NCBI RefSeq assembly: GCF_002563775.1
Contig: NZ_PDJO01000001.1
Location: 2,854,501-2,918,500 of the forward strand
Reading direction: 5' to 3'
Length of the DNA stretch: 64,000 nucleotides
Source: Thioclava sp. ES.031
Lineage (GTDB): Bacteria; Pseudomonadota; Alphaproteobacteria; Rhodobacterales; Rhodobacteraceae
Shown: positions 43,128-52,474 of the stretch, in pieces
Position numbering within the stretch: the stretch's first letter is position 1
How the letters are laid out: each line of letters starts with the position of its first letter
Made by a program: the position numbers and the translations under genes
The notes under the pieces: model-generated
The model's database searches: none
What the model was told of the DNA's origin: nothing
Seen by the model: the letters and a program-made list of their open reading frames with translations, nothing else

Positions 43128-43888
43128 TCGAACGCCTCCACACAGAGTTTGTCATCGTCGAGGAAAACCTGCACGGGCTTGCGACGAAGCTCCGCGGGGA
43201 TGGTTTCGCTCGTTTTGTATAGGCCCGCGATCGCGAGCAATTCAGCGTCGAGCTGGCGGCAGAAGATGCGGGCGCTCTCATCGCCATGCGCGCCGGCCAT
43301 GGCCCGACCACGCAGCGCGCCATAGACATGGATATTGCCTGCCGCGACCAGTTCCGCGCCCGACGCGACCGAGCCGATCACCGTCAGATCGCCATGTTCG
43401 GCCACGATCATCTGCCCCGAACGCACCGGCGTCTTCACGACCTTGTTGCGCGGGGCCGGCGGCGCCGCCCGCTTCGCCGCGGGCTGCGGCTTTTGCGGTT
43501 TTGGCGGCTTCGGCTCGGGCATCGCGGTCTCGCGGCCCACCTTGATCGGGATAATTCCGTAGCCTTTCACGGCGTTTAGCTGGGCCTCGGTGGCGTTCTG
43601 CGCCCCGAAGATCTGCAGATCGCGCGCGAAGAGGTTGTCGATCATGTCGCGCACATCGGCCGGTTTCGAGAACTCCGGCACCTGCGCGAAATCGAGCACC
43701 ATCGGCGCTCCGGCCAACAGATGCGGCGTTTTCGCAAGCTGCGCATCGAGTGCTGCATAGAACACGTCATCGGGCGCGTCGGTCTCGAGCCGTAGCGCGA
43801 TGGCGGTCAGGAACAGACCGCGGAATTGAAAGGGCTGAACCGAGACCGGCGCAGGCTTCTGCCCGGTCGGAGATAGGGTATCTGACAC
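43124..43888 (-). CDS. minC: Septum formation inhibitor MinC
   Basis: 254 aa. An N-terminal domain (about 1-110; [19 protein letters not shown]) inhibits FtsZ polymers. A Pro/Ala/Lys linker (about 130-155) follows, and a C-terminal beta-helix ([45 protein letters not shown]) is the MinD-binding half with its RSGQ motif. The first gene of the operon. Confidence 0.95.
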   Translation of the reverse strand: MSDTLSPTGQKPAPVSVQPFQFRGLFLTAIALRLETDAPDDVFYAALDAQLAKTPHLLAGAPMVLDFAQVPEFSKPADVRDMIDNLFARDLQIFGAQNATEAQLNAVKGYGIIPIKVGRETAMPEPKPPKPQKPQPAAKRAAPPAPRNKVVKTPVRSGQMIVAEHGDLTVIGSVASGAELVAAGNIHVYGALRGRAMAGAHGDESARIFCRQLDAELLAIAGLYKTSETIPAELRRKPVQVFLDDDKLCVEAFE

Positions 43889-44118
43889 GAGGGTAGCTCG
43901 CTTCTGCTCAGGAGTCGGGGCGCATCGTGCACCCGCGTTGTTTTTCTTTGTTGTGTCGGATCACGCACTGCAAACGCCAGCACAAAATCGCGATGGCCTC
44001 TCTACTCGGCTAAATCCTGCCGTCAACCGGAAGTAGACGAAGTTTTCGTGTTCAGGCGCAGGGGCGGGCCCGGACCGCAGGTTGACCCAGCGTCGTCAGG
44101 CGGTATCGCCGCGCCGGA

Positions 44119-44928
44119 TCACTCGAGCATCGCCGTCGCGAGTTGGCTGTCGAGAAGCTCTTCGGGCAGCAGGATGTAGATGTCCTCCGGCGGGGTCGTC
44201 AGCGAATAGATCATCACGCCGGGATCGACGCCCATGTCGATCAGGTACTCCATCGTCCGCCCCTGCCCGCGCTGGATTTCCTCGACCGCGAAATAGGCGG
44301 GCATGTAGAGGTTCTCGTCGTAGTAATGCTGGTGCATCCCGACATATCCGTCGGGCGAGACACGTCGTTCCTGACCTGCCGCGAGGACATAGGGACAGGC
44401 CGACATGCAGGCCATGCCGGGCAGGATCACGGTGCTCTTCTCGGCCTCGCGCAGCACGCGGCCAATGGCCAGCGCCTCGGTCACCTCGCCGCCCGGGCTG
44501 CTGAGCGCGACTGTCGTCGGGGTTTCCTCGGTCGCGTCGCCTTCGGCAAAACGCCCGAGATAGGTTTCCAGCCGATCCGCATCGCCCGGCGCGATGGCCC
44601 CGTTCAGCAGCAGCACCGTGCCGATACCCTCGACCTCTTCGCGCGCGAAGGTCAGCCGGTCGGGATAGCTCGACGGCAGCTCGATCCCCGGCGGCAGCGC
44701 AGGCGCATCCCGGCGTGGCGTCGGGCGCGCGGGATCGAAGCGGCGGCGCTGATCGCCCGGCGCGACCGGCTCGGTCATCTCGGGCACGGCGGAGGGCGGC
44801 TGCGGGCGATAGCGCCCCAGCCAGTCGCCCGCGATCATCACCACGGCGATGCCGACCTGCACCAGCAAGACGGCGCGCAGCCAGCGGCGCACGTCGAACC
44901 GGTCGAAGTTTGGCAGCGACAGGCGCAT
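44119..44928 (-). CDS. Membrane-anchored ClpP-like periplasmic protein
   Basis: 269 aa. One N-terminal membrane helix (about 18-36) is followed by a Pro-rich linker and a ClpP/crotonase-type fold from about 100 onward. Motifs match the ClpP active site: SSPGGEV (143-149), Ser176 in MACMSACPYVLAAG, and His199 in GMHQHYYD. This resembles the uncharacterised periplasmic proteins of the COG3904 type. A serine hydrolase role is inferred from these residues only. It lies 3 bases after the coiled-coil membrane protein gene, so the two are one operon. Confidence 0.75.
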   Translation of the reverse strand: MRLSLPNFDRFDVRRWLRAVLLVQVGIAVVMIAGDWLGRYRPQPPSAVPEMTEPVAPGDQRRRFDPARPTPRRDAPALPPGIELPSSYPDRLTFAREEVEGIGTVLLLNGAIAPGDADRLETYLGRFAEGDATEETPTTVALSSPGGEVTEALAIGRVLREAEKSTVILPGMACMSACPYVLAAGQERRVSPDGYVGMHQHYYDENLYMPAYFAVEEIQRGQGRTMEYLIDMGVDPGVMIYSLTTPPEDIYILLPEELLDSQLATAMLE

Positions 44929-44931
44929 CGC

Positions 44932-46248
44932 TCAGCTCTCCGCAGGGCGCGGCGGCGGATCCGCGGGCGCAGGCGGATCGACCTTCTCGGACACCCGCTT
45001 GAGCATCTCAGCATCCGCGCCACTCATCGTCTGCTCGACATCGCGCATCGCGTTCAGCGCGGCCTTCAGATCGGCCAGCGTCAGCGTCTCCTCGATCGGT
45101 AGCCCGTCGCGGCCCGAGCGGATCGCGGCCTGCGTCACCGCCAGCACGAAAACCAGCACGGCGGGCAGCAGGTCGATCGCGATCGCCCCGGCCCAGGAGG
45201 GCACGAAACTGCCCGCGTAGCGGATCACGGCCTCGGCGCTGGTGATCGGGTTATAGGCGGTCTGGATCGGCGGATCGCGGGCCAGAACTTCGTCGGCGGC
45301 GCGCTCGAGCGTGCGCCCCCGTTGATCGAGCGCTTCCAGCACGGAATCGATGGTCGACGACTGCGCATCGCGGACATTGGTCGTGCGCCCGTCCAGTTCC
45401 GGCAGCACCACCGAGGCGGGCAAATCCTGCGCCGCGCGGGCCACCAGCGGCGCGACAGACAGCTGATCGAGCCGTGCGATCACGCCCGCCAGCCGCACGC
45501 TTTGCTCGGCGAATTCGACCGAGCGTTTCTCCACCGGGCCGGGCGCCACGATCAGCGCGCGCATCCGCCCGAGGATCTGGTTGCCGGTCTCAAACGAGCC
45601 GTCGATCAGCGGCTGCTGCGCGCGGATCTGCTCTTCGAGATTGGCCAGTTCCTCGGTCTTCTGGGTCAGCACGCGGAACACCGCGCCCCGCCCTGCCGTG
45701 CCCGAGAGCTGGCCCGATTGTTCCTGATCCGCCAGCGCCTCGAAGGCCGCCCGCGCGCGTTCGACCTCGCGGCCCAGCGCCTGCGCCGAGAGCGTGATAT
45801 CATGGGCCTGCTCCAGCGCGGACTGGTAGTCGCGCACGGTGGTGTCCAGATGCTGCTCCACCGCCGCCGAACCCGCCAGCGCCGCCGCATTGAGCCAGCT
45901 CGACATCGCGACGATGGCGAGCGAGCCCACGATGGTCGACACCGTCAGCCCGACAAAGCCGCTGGCCGTGCGCATCGCGGGCAGAAGCCGCAGCATGTAG
46001 CTCCAGAAGACGAAAATCCCGACCGAGACGGCGATGGAATAGGCCAGCGCCGCGAAGAAGCTCATCGCGCCGTTATCCTCGAGGATCGAGGACACGCCGA
46101 GATAGGTGTAGATCCCCGAGGCGATCGCCAGCACGCCCAGCGCCGCAGGTGTGATCGTGTCGAGCCAGGCAAGATGGCCCTCCAATTCCTTGGCGGTGCG
46201 CAGGCCCTTGGTCTCGGCCGCGCTCAGTCTTTTGCTAGGATCTGTCAT
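44932..46248 (-). CDS. Membrane protein with long coiled coil
   Basis: 438 aa. Three membrane helices lie at about 35-55, 65-90 and 100-125. A helical segment of about 200 residues (YQSALEQAHDITLSAQALGREVERARAAFEAL, then TQKTEELANLEEQIRAQ) follows. Another membrane helix (about 350-375, WAGAIAIDLLPAVLVFVLAV) and an acidic/Pro tail close the protein. No enzyme motif is visible. It could scaffold or anchor the ClpP-like product encoded immediately downstream. Family not recognised. Confidence 0.75.
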   Translation of the reverse strand: MTDPSKRLSAAETKGLRTAKELEGHLAWLDTITPAALGVLAIASGIYTYLGVSSILEDNGAMSFFAALAYSIAVSVGIFVFWSYMLRLLPAMRTASGFVGLTVSTIVGSLAIVAMSSWLNAAALAGSAAVEQHLDTTVRDYQSALEQAHDITLSAQALGREVERARAAFEALADQEQSGQLSGTAGRGAVFRVLTQKTEELANLEEQIRAQQPLIDGSFETGNQILGRMRALIVAPGPVEKRSVEFAEQSVRLAGVIARLDQLSVAPLVARAAQDLPASVVLPELDGRTTNVRDAQSSTIDSVLEALDQRGRTLERAADEVLARDPPIQTAYNPITSAEAVIRYAGSFVPSWAGAIAIDLLPAVLVFVLAVTQAAIRSGRDGLPIEETLTLADLKAALNAMRDVEQTMSGADAEMLKRVSEKVDPPAPADPPPRPAES

Positions 46249-46396
46249 CTGCGCTCGCCCTTCTCGGGAATGGGATCGGAATTGATCACAATTGGGGCAC
46301 GGCGACGTGAATTTTAAGGGTTTGGACAGAATAGTTTACTTCGCTCCCCCGCAACGTCACGTCCGACGCCTCGTCCGACGCAGGCCCTGATCGCGG

Positions 46397-46434
46397 AAAA
46401 ACTGAGGCCACCCGGGAAGACTCCGGATGGCCCC
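46397..46434 (-). terminator. Terminator of the DUF4394 gene
   Basis: On the minus strand GGCCATCCGG pairs with CCGGGTGGCC, with one mismatch, around AGTCTTC, then TCAGTTTTT follows. It is about 35 bases after the DUF4394 stop codon. Confidence 0.75.
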
Positions 46435-46467
46435 GTCTTGACGAACCGGCCGCTGCCGGCGCCCCAC

Positions 46468-47247
46468 TTACATCGCCGGCAGGATCGTCAAGTCACGGAT
46501 GTCGCCTCCGGCCCCTTCGACCATGCCCTTGCCCGTCGCGTCCCCGGTCTCGAGGTCGACGGTGTAGAGCATGTTCCCGGTGGCGAGCCACGCCGTGTTC
46601 GTCATGTCTTCGGTGGTCTGGATGTCGAACGCATAGCCTTCGCCCGGCATGTCGATGCCGAACTTACCGATGGCGGCGAGCGTGCCGTCATTGGGCGAGG
46701 TCTGCTGGATCAACGCGACGATGGTAGAGTCCACGTCATACATCGCGGTGCTGTCGGGCATCCCGTAGCTGTTGGCATAGGCGGCAGCCGCGATCGCAGG
46801 CGCTTCACCGGCATGCATGTCAGCCCCCTCGAAGGCGAGGCTGCCATCGACGGTCACTTCGCCGGTTTCCACGTTCACGCGGTGATTGGTGGTGCCCGAC
46901 ATGAAGCGCAGCTTGTCGGCCTTCGGGTTGAAATCGACGATCACCGGCCCGTCCACGGGCAGCATCTTGTCCATCTGCGAGAGTTTCGTCGCAGCGCCGC
47001 TTTCCATGTCGATCGTGTAGAGCGCCTGATCGGCATCCACCGCGACCAGCGTCTTGTTCGACGGGCGCAGATCGATCCCGTGCAGCTTCGCGGTGCCGGT
47101 GACATCCATCGTGCCGGTGACTTCGAGCGTGTCGGTATCGAACATCACGAGCGTCTTGTCGCCCACGAGGCCGATGGCCGAGGCCGCCAAGGCGCCACTT
47201 GCGCCCATTGCGGTGACGAGAGCGGTCGAGAGGGTCAGTTTCAGCAT
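46468..47247 (-). CDS. DUF4394 secreted protein
   Basis: 259 aa. Signal peptide MLKLTLSTALVTAMGASGALA, then repeated beta-strand blocks of the DUF4394 beta-propeller-like type (GIDLRPSNKTLVAVDADQALYTID, FNPKADKLRFMSGTTNHRVNVETGEVTVDG, GYAFDIQTTEDMTNTAWLAT). Function is unknown. It is divergent from an ECF sigma/anti-sigma pair. The promoter facing it matches the one facing the sigma gene exactly in its core elements, so it is probably a direct target of that sigma factor. Confidence 0.88.
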   Translation of the reverse strand: MLKLTLSTALVTAMGASGALAASAIGLVGDKTLVMFDTDTLEVTGTMDVTGTAKLHGIDLRPSNKTLVAVDADQALYTIDMESGAATKLSQMDKMLPVDGPVIVDFNPKADKLRFMSGTTNHRVNVETGEVTVDGSLAFEGADMHAGEAPAIAAAAYANSYGMPDSTAMYDVDSTIVALIQQTSPNDGTLAAIGKFGIDMPGEGYAFDIQTTEDMTNTAWLATGNMLYTVDLETGDATGKGMVEGAGGDIRDLTILPAM

Positions 47248-47304
47248 GGTTATTCCTTTCGTTTCCCTGTTCGCGGCAAGCGCCTTTCGCGCCGTCCATG
47301 CCCC

Positions 47305-47332
47305 CTAGACCCGGCCAGATGCGGATCGGATG
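47305..47332 (-). promoter_or_regulatory. Putative ECF sigma promoter of the DUF4394 gene
   Basis: Minus-strand CATCC (47332-47328), a 15-base spacer, then GGGTCTAG (47312-47305). The same elements with the same spacing face the sigma gene on the other strand at 47403-47430. The shared -35 CATCC resembles that of mycobacterial SigK, whose anti-sigma factor RskA is related to the one encoded here. Confidence 0.65.
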
Positions 47333-47402
47333 CAGGAAATCGAAATTTTTTTCTGCGAGGTCGTGCCCCCGCACTTTCATCGGTCGTCCGCAAAATAAAT
47401 TT

Positions 47403-47430
47403 CATCCAATCGAGCGTTTCGCGGGTCTAG
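47403..47430 (+). promoter_or_regulatory. Putative autoregulated ECF promoter of the sigma/anti-sigma genes
   Basis: CATCC (47403-47407), a 15-base spacer, then GGGTCTAG (47423-47430), identical in core and spacing to the divergent promoter of DUF4394. The spacers differ in sequence, so the match is not a plain repeat. Transcription would begin near 47436. Confidence 0.65.
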
Positions 47431-47509
47431 AGCTTGGAAACGGGAGAAAATCGTGAAGAACTTGGTCCGGGAGAGACCGCCGCGCGGCAGGCGGAACATG
47501 GGAGCGTTT

Positions 47510-48064
47510 ATGACGAATGCGGAAAGCTGCCCCGTTGCGCAGGCGCTGCACGATTGCGCCGAGGGCGATGCGGGCGCGCTTGAGCGGCTGGTGGCGCTGG
47601 AAGGCGGACGGATGCTGGGCGTGGCCAAGCGCATTCTGGGCCGCACCGATCTGGCCGAGGAAGCCTTGCAGGAGGCGCTGGTGCGCATCTGGCGCAAGGC
47701 CGGGCAATTCAGCGGCAATCCCGGGTCGGCCAAGGGCTGGGTCTATACCGTCCTGCGCAGCCGCTGCCTGAACATTCTGCGCGACGGAAAACGGCTGAGC
47801 CTGCTCTCGCCCGAGGAATTGGGGGCGTTGCAGGATGCGCGTGAACAGAGCGTGCCCGAAGAGGGCTGGCAGATGCTCGCAGGCTCCAGCCGCCTGCGCG
47901 ACTGTCTGGAGGCGCTCGACCCGGCCAGCCGCCATTCGATCCTGCTCGCCCATGTCGGCGGGTTCAGCCATGGCGAGATCGCCGCGCGCCAATCGGTGCC
48001 GCTGGGCACGGCGAAAAGCTGGATCCGTCGCGGATTGGCCAGCCTGAGGGAGTGCCTGTCATGA
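47510..48064 (+). CDS. ECF-family RNA polymerase sigma factor
   Basis: 184 aa with only regions 2 and 4. Region 2 is RMLGVAKRILGRTDLAEEALQEALVRIWRKAGQF. Region 4 is LDPASRHSILLAHVGGFSHGEIAARQSVPLGTAKSWIRRGLASLRE, a helix-turn-helix that reads the -35 element. GGAG at 47501-47504 favours the ATG at 47510. An ATG at 47498 or a GTG at 47453 (with its own GGGAG) are alternatives. The next gene, its anti-sigma factor, overlaps its stop by 4 bases. Likely controls itself and DUF4394. Confidence 0.9.
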   Translation: MTNAESCPVAQALHDCAEGDAGALERLVALEGGRMLGVAKRILGRTDLAEEALQEALVRIWRKAGQFSGNPGSAKGWVYTVLRSRCLNILRDGKRLSLLSPEELGALQDAREQSVPEEGWQMLAGSSRLRDCLEALDPASRHSILLAHVGGFSHGEIAARQSVPLGTAKSWIRRGLASLRECLS

Positions 48065-48792
48065 GCCTGAACCGGACCGACCTCAACGCCATCGCAGACG
48101 ATTACGTCCTTGGCCTGCTTGGGGAAACCGAAGCCGAGTTGTTCGAGGAACTGCTGACGCGCGACCCTGCGCTGGAGGCCCGCGTGGCGGCGCTGCGCGA
48201 CGGGCTTCTGCCGCTCGATCTCTCCGCGCCCAAGGCTGACCTCCCCGACGATTTCATGGATCGCCTGCGCGAACGCATCGCGGCGGAACCTGCGCACGAA
48301 GACGCGACCCCGCGGGGGGTGACGATCACGCCGGTCCCGCCGCAAGCCGACAACCTGCCGCAAGCCCCGCGCCCGAAGCGGCGCTGGTTGATCGCGGCGG
48401 GGATCATCGGTCTCGCGGTGGGTCTGGGCGCGGGCACGTTGCGCCCGACGCCAGAGCCGCGCGTGGTCGCCGTTCTGATGAATGCATCGGGCGAGCCGCA
48501 GGCGGTGATCGAGGATTACGGCAATCGCGATGCCAAAATCCGCTTCGTGGCCGATGTGACGCTGCCCTCGGGCAAAACGATTCAGGCCTGGACGCTTCCC
48601 TCGCCAGAGACGGGCCCGGTGTCGCTCGGCACGCTCGACCGGGTGGCGCCTGCGGTGTTGACCGGCCCGGCCCTGCCGGACCCCGCACCGCAGCAGCTTT
48701 ACGAGATCACGCTGGAACCCGCGGGCGGCTCGCCCACAGGCCGCCCGACCGGCCCGATCCTCGGCAAGGGCTTCGCCCATATCCAGAGCTGA
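48061..48792 (+). CDS. RskA-like anti-sigma factor
   Basis: 243 aa. The cytosolic N-terminal part (about 1-105) would bind the sigma factor and has no zinc-binding His/Cys motif. A single membrane helix follows at about 108-128 (WLIAAGIIGLAVGLGAGTL), then a periplasmic RskA C-terminal domain (AVLMNASGEPQAVIEDYGNRDAKIRFV...KTIQAWTLPSPETGPVSLG). ATGA overlap with the sigma gene. Release probably needs regulated proteolysis across the membrane, as for RskA. Confidence 0.9.
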   Translation: MSLNRTDLNAIADDYVLGLLGETEAELFEELLTRDPALEARVAALRDGLLPLDLSAPKADLPDDFMDRLRERIAAEPAHEDATPRGVTITPVPPQADNLPQAPRPKRRWLIAAGIIGLAVGLGAGTLRPTPEPRVVAVLMNASGEPQAVIEDYGNRDAKIRFVADVTLPSGKTIQAWTLPSPETGPVSLGTLDRVAPAVLTGPALPDPAPQQLYEITLEPAGGSPTGRPTGPILGKGFAHIQS

Positions 48793-48801
48793 TCGGGCCA
48801 T

Positions 48802-48830
48802 GCCCGTGCGGGAGGGTCTCCCGCACGGGC
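48802..48830 (+). terminator. Hairpin after the anti-sigma gene
   Basis: GCCCGTGCGGGAG (48802-48814) pairs perfectly with CTCCCGCACGGGC (48818-48830), a 13-bp stem with a 3-base loop, followed by TTGACCTT. The U-tract is poor but the stem is very strong and lies 10 bases after the stop. Confidence 0.7.
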
Positions 48831-48921
48831 TTGACCTTGCCTATATTCGGCTGAAATGAACAGGGCGCGCACACGCGCCCCATTCGCCCGACCCAGACAG
48901 GCCCGAGAGAGGACCCCCCTG

Positions 48922-51216
48922 ATGAAATTTCGCTTCCCGATTGTCATCATCGACGAGGATTTTCGCTCCGAGAATACCTCCGGTCTCGGCATCCGGGCAC
49001 TCGCGCAAGCCATCGAGGCCGACGGGTTCGAAGTGCTCGGCGTCACCAGCTACGGCGACCTGTCGCAATTCGCCCAACAGCAAAGCCGCGCCTCGGCCTT
49101 CGTACTGGCGATCGACGACGAGGAATTCTCCTCCGGTCCCGAACTGGACCCGGCGGTCGAGAAGCTGCGCGCCTTCATCGAGGAAGTGCGCTGGAAGAAT
49201 GCCGATGTGCCGATCTTCCTGCATGGCGAGACCAAGACCTCGCGCCACCTGCCCAACGATATCCTGCGCGAGCTGCACGGCTTCATTCACATGTTCGAGG
49301 ATACGCCCGAATTCGTCGCCAAGCACATCATCCGCGAGGCGAAGAGCTATCTCGAAAGCATCCAGCCGCCCTTCTTCAAGCAGCTGCTCGACTATGCCGA
49401 GGACGGCTCCTACTCGTGGCACTGCCCGGGCCATTCGGGCGGCGTCGCCTTCCTGAAATCGCCGATCGGGCAGATGTATCACCAGTTCTACGGTGAGAAC
49501 ATGCTGCGCGCCGATGTCTGCAACGCGGTGGAGGAGCTGGGTCAGCTGCTCGATCATAACGGCGCGATCGGCGCCTCCGAGCGCAACGCCGCGCGGATCT
49601 TCAACTCCGATCACTGCTTCTTCGTGACCAACGGCACCTCGACCTCGAACAAGATGGTCTGGCACCATACGGTCGCGCCGGGCGACGTCGTCGTCGTGGA
49701 TCGCAACTGCCACAAGTCGATCCTGCACGCGATCATCATGACCGGTGCGATCCCGGTCTTCCTGAAGCCCACGCGCAACCATTGGGGCATCATCGGCCCG
49801 ATCCAGCGCTCGGAATTCGAACCCGAGGCGATCAAGGCGAAGATGCGCGCGAACCCGCTTCTCGCCGATTACGATATCGACGCGGTGCAGCCGCGCATCA
49901 TGACGCTGACGCAGTCGACCTATGACGGCGTGCTCTACAATACCGAAGTGATCAAGGGGATGCTCGACGGCTGGGTCGACAACCTGCATTTCGACGAGGC
50001 GTGGATCCCGCATGCCGCCTTCCACCCGTTCTACGGCCAGTATCACGCGATGGGTCGCAAGCGCGAGCGCACGACCAAGTCGATCACCTATGCGACGCAG
50101 TCCGTGCATAAACTGCTCGCCGGGATTTCGCAGGCGAGCCATGTGCTCGTGCAGGACAGCAAGGAGGAAAAGCTCGACCGGCATCTCTTCAACGAGAGCT
50201 ACCTGATGCACACCTCCACGAGCCCGCAATATTCGATCATCGCAAGCTGCGATGTGGCGGCGGCGATGATGGAGCCTCCGGGCGGCACCGCGCTGGTGGA
50301 GGAAAGCATCGTCGAAGCGCTCGATTTCCGCCGCGCCATGGTAAAGGTCGAAGAGGAATACGGCCCCGAGGATTGGTGGTTCCAGGTCTGGGGCCCGACC
50401 GATTTCCGCGCCGATGGCGACGGCATGGCCGAGACCCGCGACTGGGTTCTCAAGAAGACCGATGCCGAGGGCGTGGAGACCACCGGCTCGGATAGCTGGC
50501 ACGGCTTTGGCGACATGGCGCCGGGCTTCAACATGCTCGACCCGATCAAGGCCACGATCATCACCCCCGGCCTCGATATCGAAGGGCGTTTCGACGACAG
50601 CGGCATCCCCGCCTCGATCGTGTCGAAATACCTCGCCGAGCATGGCGTCGTGGTCGAGAAGACCGGGCTTTACAGCTTCTTCATCCTGTTCACGATCGGC
50701 ATCACCAAGGGCCGCTGGAACACGCTGCTGGCCGCGCTGCAGCAGTTCAAGGACCATTACGATAAGAACCAGCCGCTATGGCGCGTGATGCCGGAATTCT
50801 CGGCGAAGTTCCCGCGCTACGAGCGCATGGGGCTGAAGGATCTCAGCCAGCACGTCCATTCGCTTTACGCGAAATACGACGTCGCGCGGCTCTCGACCGA
50901 GATCTACCTGACCGACCATCACCCCGAGATGACCCCGTCGGAGGCGTTCTCGCATATCGCGCGGCGAAAGACCGAGCGCGTCTCGATCGACGAGCTGGAA
51001 GGCCGGATCACGACGAGCCTCGTGACCCCCTACCCGCCGGGCATCCCGCTCTTGATTCCCGGTGAGGTCTTCAACGCGAAGATCGTGGATTACCTGCGCT
51101 TCAACCGCGAATTCGCCAGCGAATGCCCCGGGTTCGAGACCGACATCCACGGCCTCGTGACGGAGACGGGCGAGGACGGCAAGACGCATTACTTCGCGGA
51201 TTGCGTGGCGCGCTGA
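48922..51216 (+). CDS. Arg/Lys/Orn decarboxylase, fold type I PLP enzyme
   Basis: 764 aa. An N-terminal receiver-like wing domain (FPIVIIDEDFRSENTSGLGIRALAQAIEADGFEVLGV, about 1-125) is followed by the PLP major domain. The Schiff-base lysine is K397 in ATQSVHKLLAG and the cofactor Asp is D358 in HFDEAW. The C-terminal domain includes PYPPGIPLLIPGE. This is the large decamer-type decarboxylase making agmatine, cadaverine or putrescine. Which substrate cannot be read safely; homologues in this group are usually labelled arginine/lysine/ornithine decarboxylase. GAGAGAGGA supports the ATG at 48922. Confidence 0.9.
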   Translation: MKFRFPIVIIDEDFRSENTSGLGIRALAQAIEADGFEVLGVTSYGDLSQFAQQQSRASAFVLAIDDEEFSSGPELDPAVEKLRAFIEEVRWKNADVPIFLHGETKTSRHLPNDILRELHGFIHMFEDTPEFVAKHIIREAKSYLESIQPPFFKQLLDYAEDGSYSWHCPGHSGGVAFLKSPIGQMYHQFYGENMLRADVCNAVEELGQLLDHNGAIGASERNAARIFNSDHCFFVTNGTSTSNKMVWHHTVAPGDVVVVDRNCHKSILHAIIMTGAIPVFLKPTRNHWGIIGPIQRSEFEPEAIKAKMRANPLLADYDIDAVQPRIMTLTQSTYDGVLYNTEVIKGMLDGWVDNLHFDEAWIPHAAFHPFYGQYHAMGRKRERTTKSITYATQSVHKLLAGISQASHVLVQDSKEEKLDRHLFNESYLMHTSTSPQYSIIASCDVAAAMMEPPGGTALVEESIVEALDFRRAMVKVEEEYGPEDWWFQVWGPTDFRADGDGMAETRDWVLKKTDAEGVETTGSDSWHGFGDMAPGFNMLDPIKATIITPGLDIEGRFDDSGIPASIVSKYLAEHGVVVEKTGLYSFFILFTIGITKGRWNTLLAALQQFKDHYDKNQPLWRVMPEFSAKFPRYERMGLKDLSQHVHSLYAKYDVARLSTEIYLTDHHPEMTPSEAFSHIARRKTERVSIDELEGRITTSLVTPYPPGIPLLIPGEVFNAKIVDYLRFNREFASECPGFETDIHGLVTETGEDGKTHYFADCVAR

Positions 51217-51247
51217 GCCTGCGCGCCCCCTGTTCGGCTATCATTCT

Positions 51248-51282
51248 CAGGGCGCGGTTCGGTTTGTCCCGACCGCGCCCTG
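51248..51282 (+). terminator. Terminator-like hairpin after the decarboxylase gene
   Basis: CAGGGCGCGGT (51248-51258) pairs perfectly with ACCGCGCCCTG (51272-51282), an 11-bp stem. The following ACTCATTTC is a weak U-tract, so the terminator strength is uncertain. Confidence 0.65.
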
Positions 51283-51322
51283 ACTCATTTCACCAAGGGT
51301 TCGGTTTCGGGAGGAAAGCAGC

Positions 51323-52399
51323 ATGAGCGACACGCCCAAAGGCACGATGATGGCCGTAGTCACGACCGGAACGGGCGGCTACGAGCGGCTCGACTGCCGC
51401 GAGGTCGCGATGCCCGAACCGGGGCCCGGCGAGGTGCTGCTGAAGGTGCTCGCGGCGGGCATCAACAATACCGACATCAACACCCGGCTGGGCTGGTATT
51501 CTTCCGAGGTCAAATCCGGCACGCAGGACTCGCGCGAGGACGCTCCGCACGCCGATGGCGGCTGGAGCGGGGCCACGCCCTTCCCGCTCATCCAAGGCAC
51601 CGATTGCTGCGGCCGGGTCGTTGCGGTGGGCGACGGTGGCGACGCGGCCCGGATCGGCACCCGCGTTCTGGTGCGGTCCTGCATGCGCGCGACGGATTTC
51701 TCCTCGATGGACACGGTCTGGCTCGGCTCCAATTTCGACGGGGCCTTCGCGCAATATGTGAAAGTGCCCGCAGGCGAGGTCTTCGCCACCGACAGCGATT
51801 GGAGCGACGCCGAACTCGCCACCTTGCCCTGCGCTTACGGCACCGCCGAGAACATGATCCACCGCGCAGGCGTCACCGCGGGAGAGCGCGTACTGGTCCC
51901 CGGTGCCTCGGGCGGCGTGGGCTCGGCGCTGATCCAGCTTCTCAAACGGCGCGGCGCGGAGGTGGTCGCCATCACCAGCGCCACCAAGCGCGAGATCGTG
52001 CTGGAGATCGGTGCGGATCAGGTGCTCTGCCGCGAAGACGACCCCGTAGCGGCGATCGGCGAAAACAGCGTGGACGTGGTGATCGACAACGTCGCCGGGC
52101 CGGGATTCGGCACGATGCTGAAACTGCTCCGGCGCGGCGGGCGCTATGCCTCGTCGGGTGCGATTGCCGGACCGGTCGTGGAGCTGGACATGCGCGACCT
52201 ATATCTCAAGGACATCACGCTGATCGGCTGCACCGCATGGGATGCGCCGGTCTTCGGCAACCTGATCTCCTATGTCGAGAAGGGCGAAATCCGGCCCCTG
52301 CTGGCCGCCACCTACCCGCTCGATCAGATCGCCGAGGCGCAGAAGGTGTTTCAGGAAAAACGCCACGCCGGGAAGATCGTGCTGATCCCGCCGTCCTGA
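51323..52399 (+). CDS. MDR-family NADPH-dependent oxidoreductase (quinone reductase-like)
   Basis: 358 aa medium-chain reductase. A GroES-like N-terminal half (VLLKVLAAGINNTDINTR) is followed by a Rossmann half with VLVPGASGGVGSALIQLLKRRGAEVVAIT, then VDVVIDNVAGPGFGTMLKLLRRGGRYASSG. The Asn after Ile-Asn in the first motif and the lack of the four structural cysteines mark it as a zinc-independent quinone oxidoreductase type despite frequent alcohol dehydrogenase labels. GGGAGG precedes the ATG. Substrate unknown. Confidence 0.85.
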   Translation: MSDTPKGTMMAVVTTGTGGYERLDCREVAMPEPGPGEVLLKVLAAGINNTDINTRLGWYSSEVKSGTQDSREDAPHADGGWSGATPFPLIQGTDCCGRVVAVGDGGDAARIGTRVLVRSCMRATDFSSMDTVWLGSNFDGAFAQYVKVPAGEVFATDSDWSDAELATLPCAYGTAENMIHRAGVTAGERVLVPGASGGVGSALIQLLKRRGAEVVAITSATKREIVLEIGADQVLCREDDPVAAIGENSVDVVIDNVAGPGFGTMLKLLRRGGRYASSGAIAGPVVELDMRDLYLKDITLIGCTAWDAPVFGNLISYVEKGEIRPLLAATYPLDQIAEAQKVFQEKRHAGKIVLIPPS

Positions 52400-52474
52400 A
52401 GCTTTGGCGCCGGATATCCGGGTCGGAGCGCAAGCACCACGCGAATGGCGCTCCCGCTCCGCCCGCCCCGGGGC

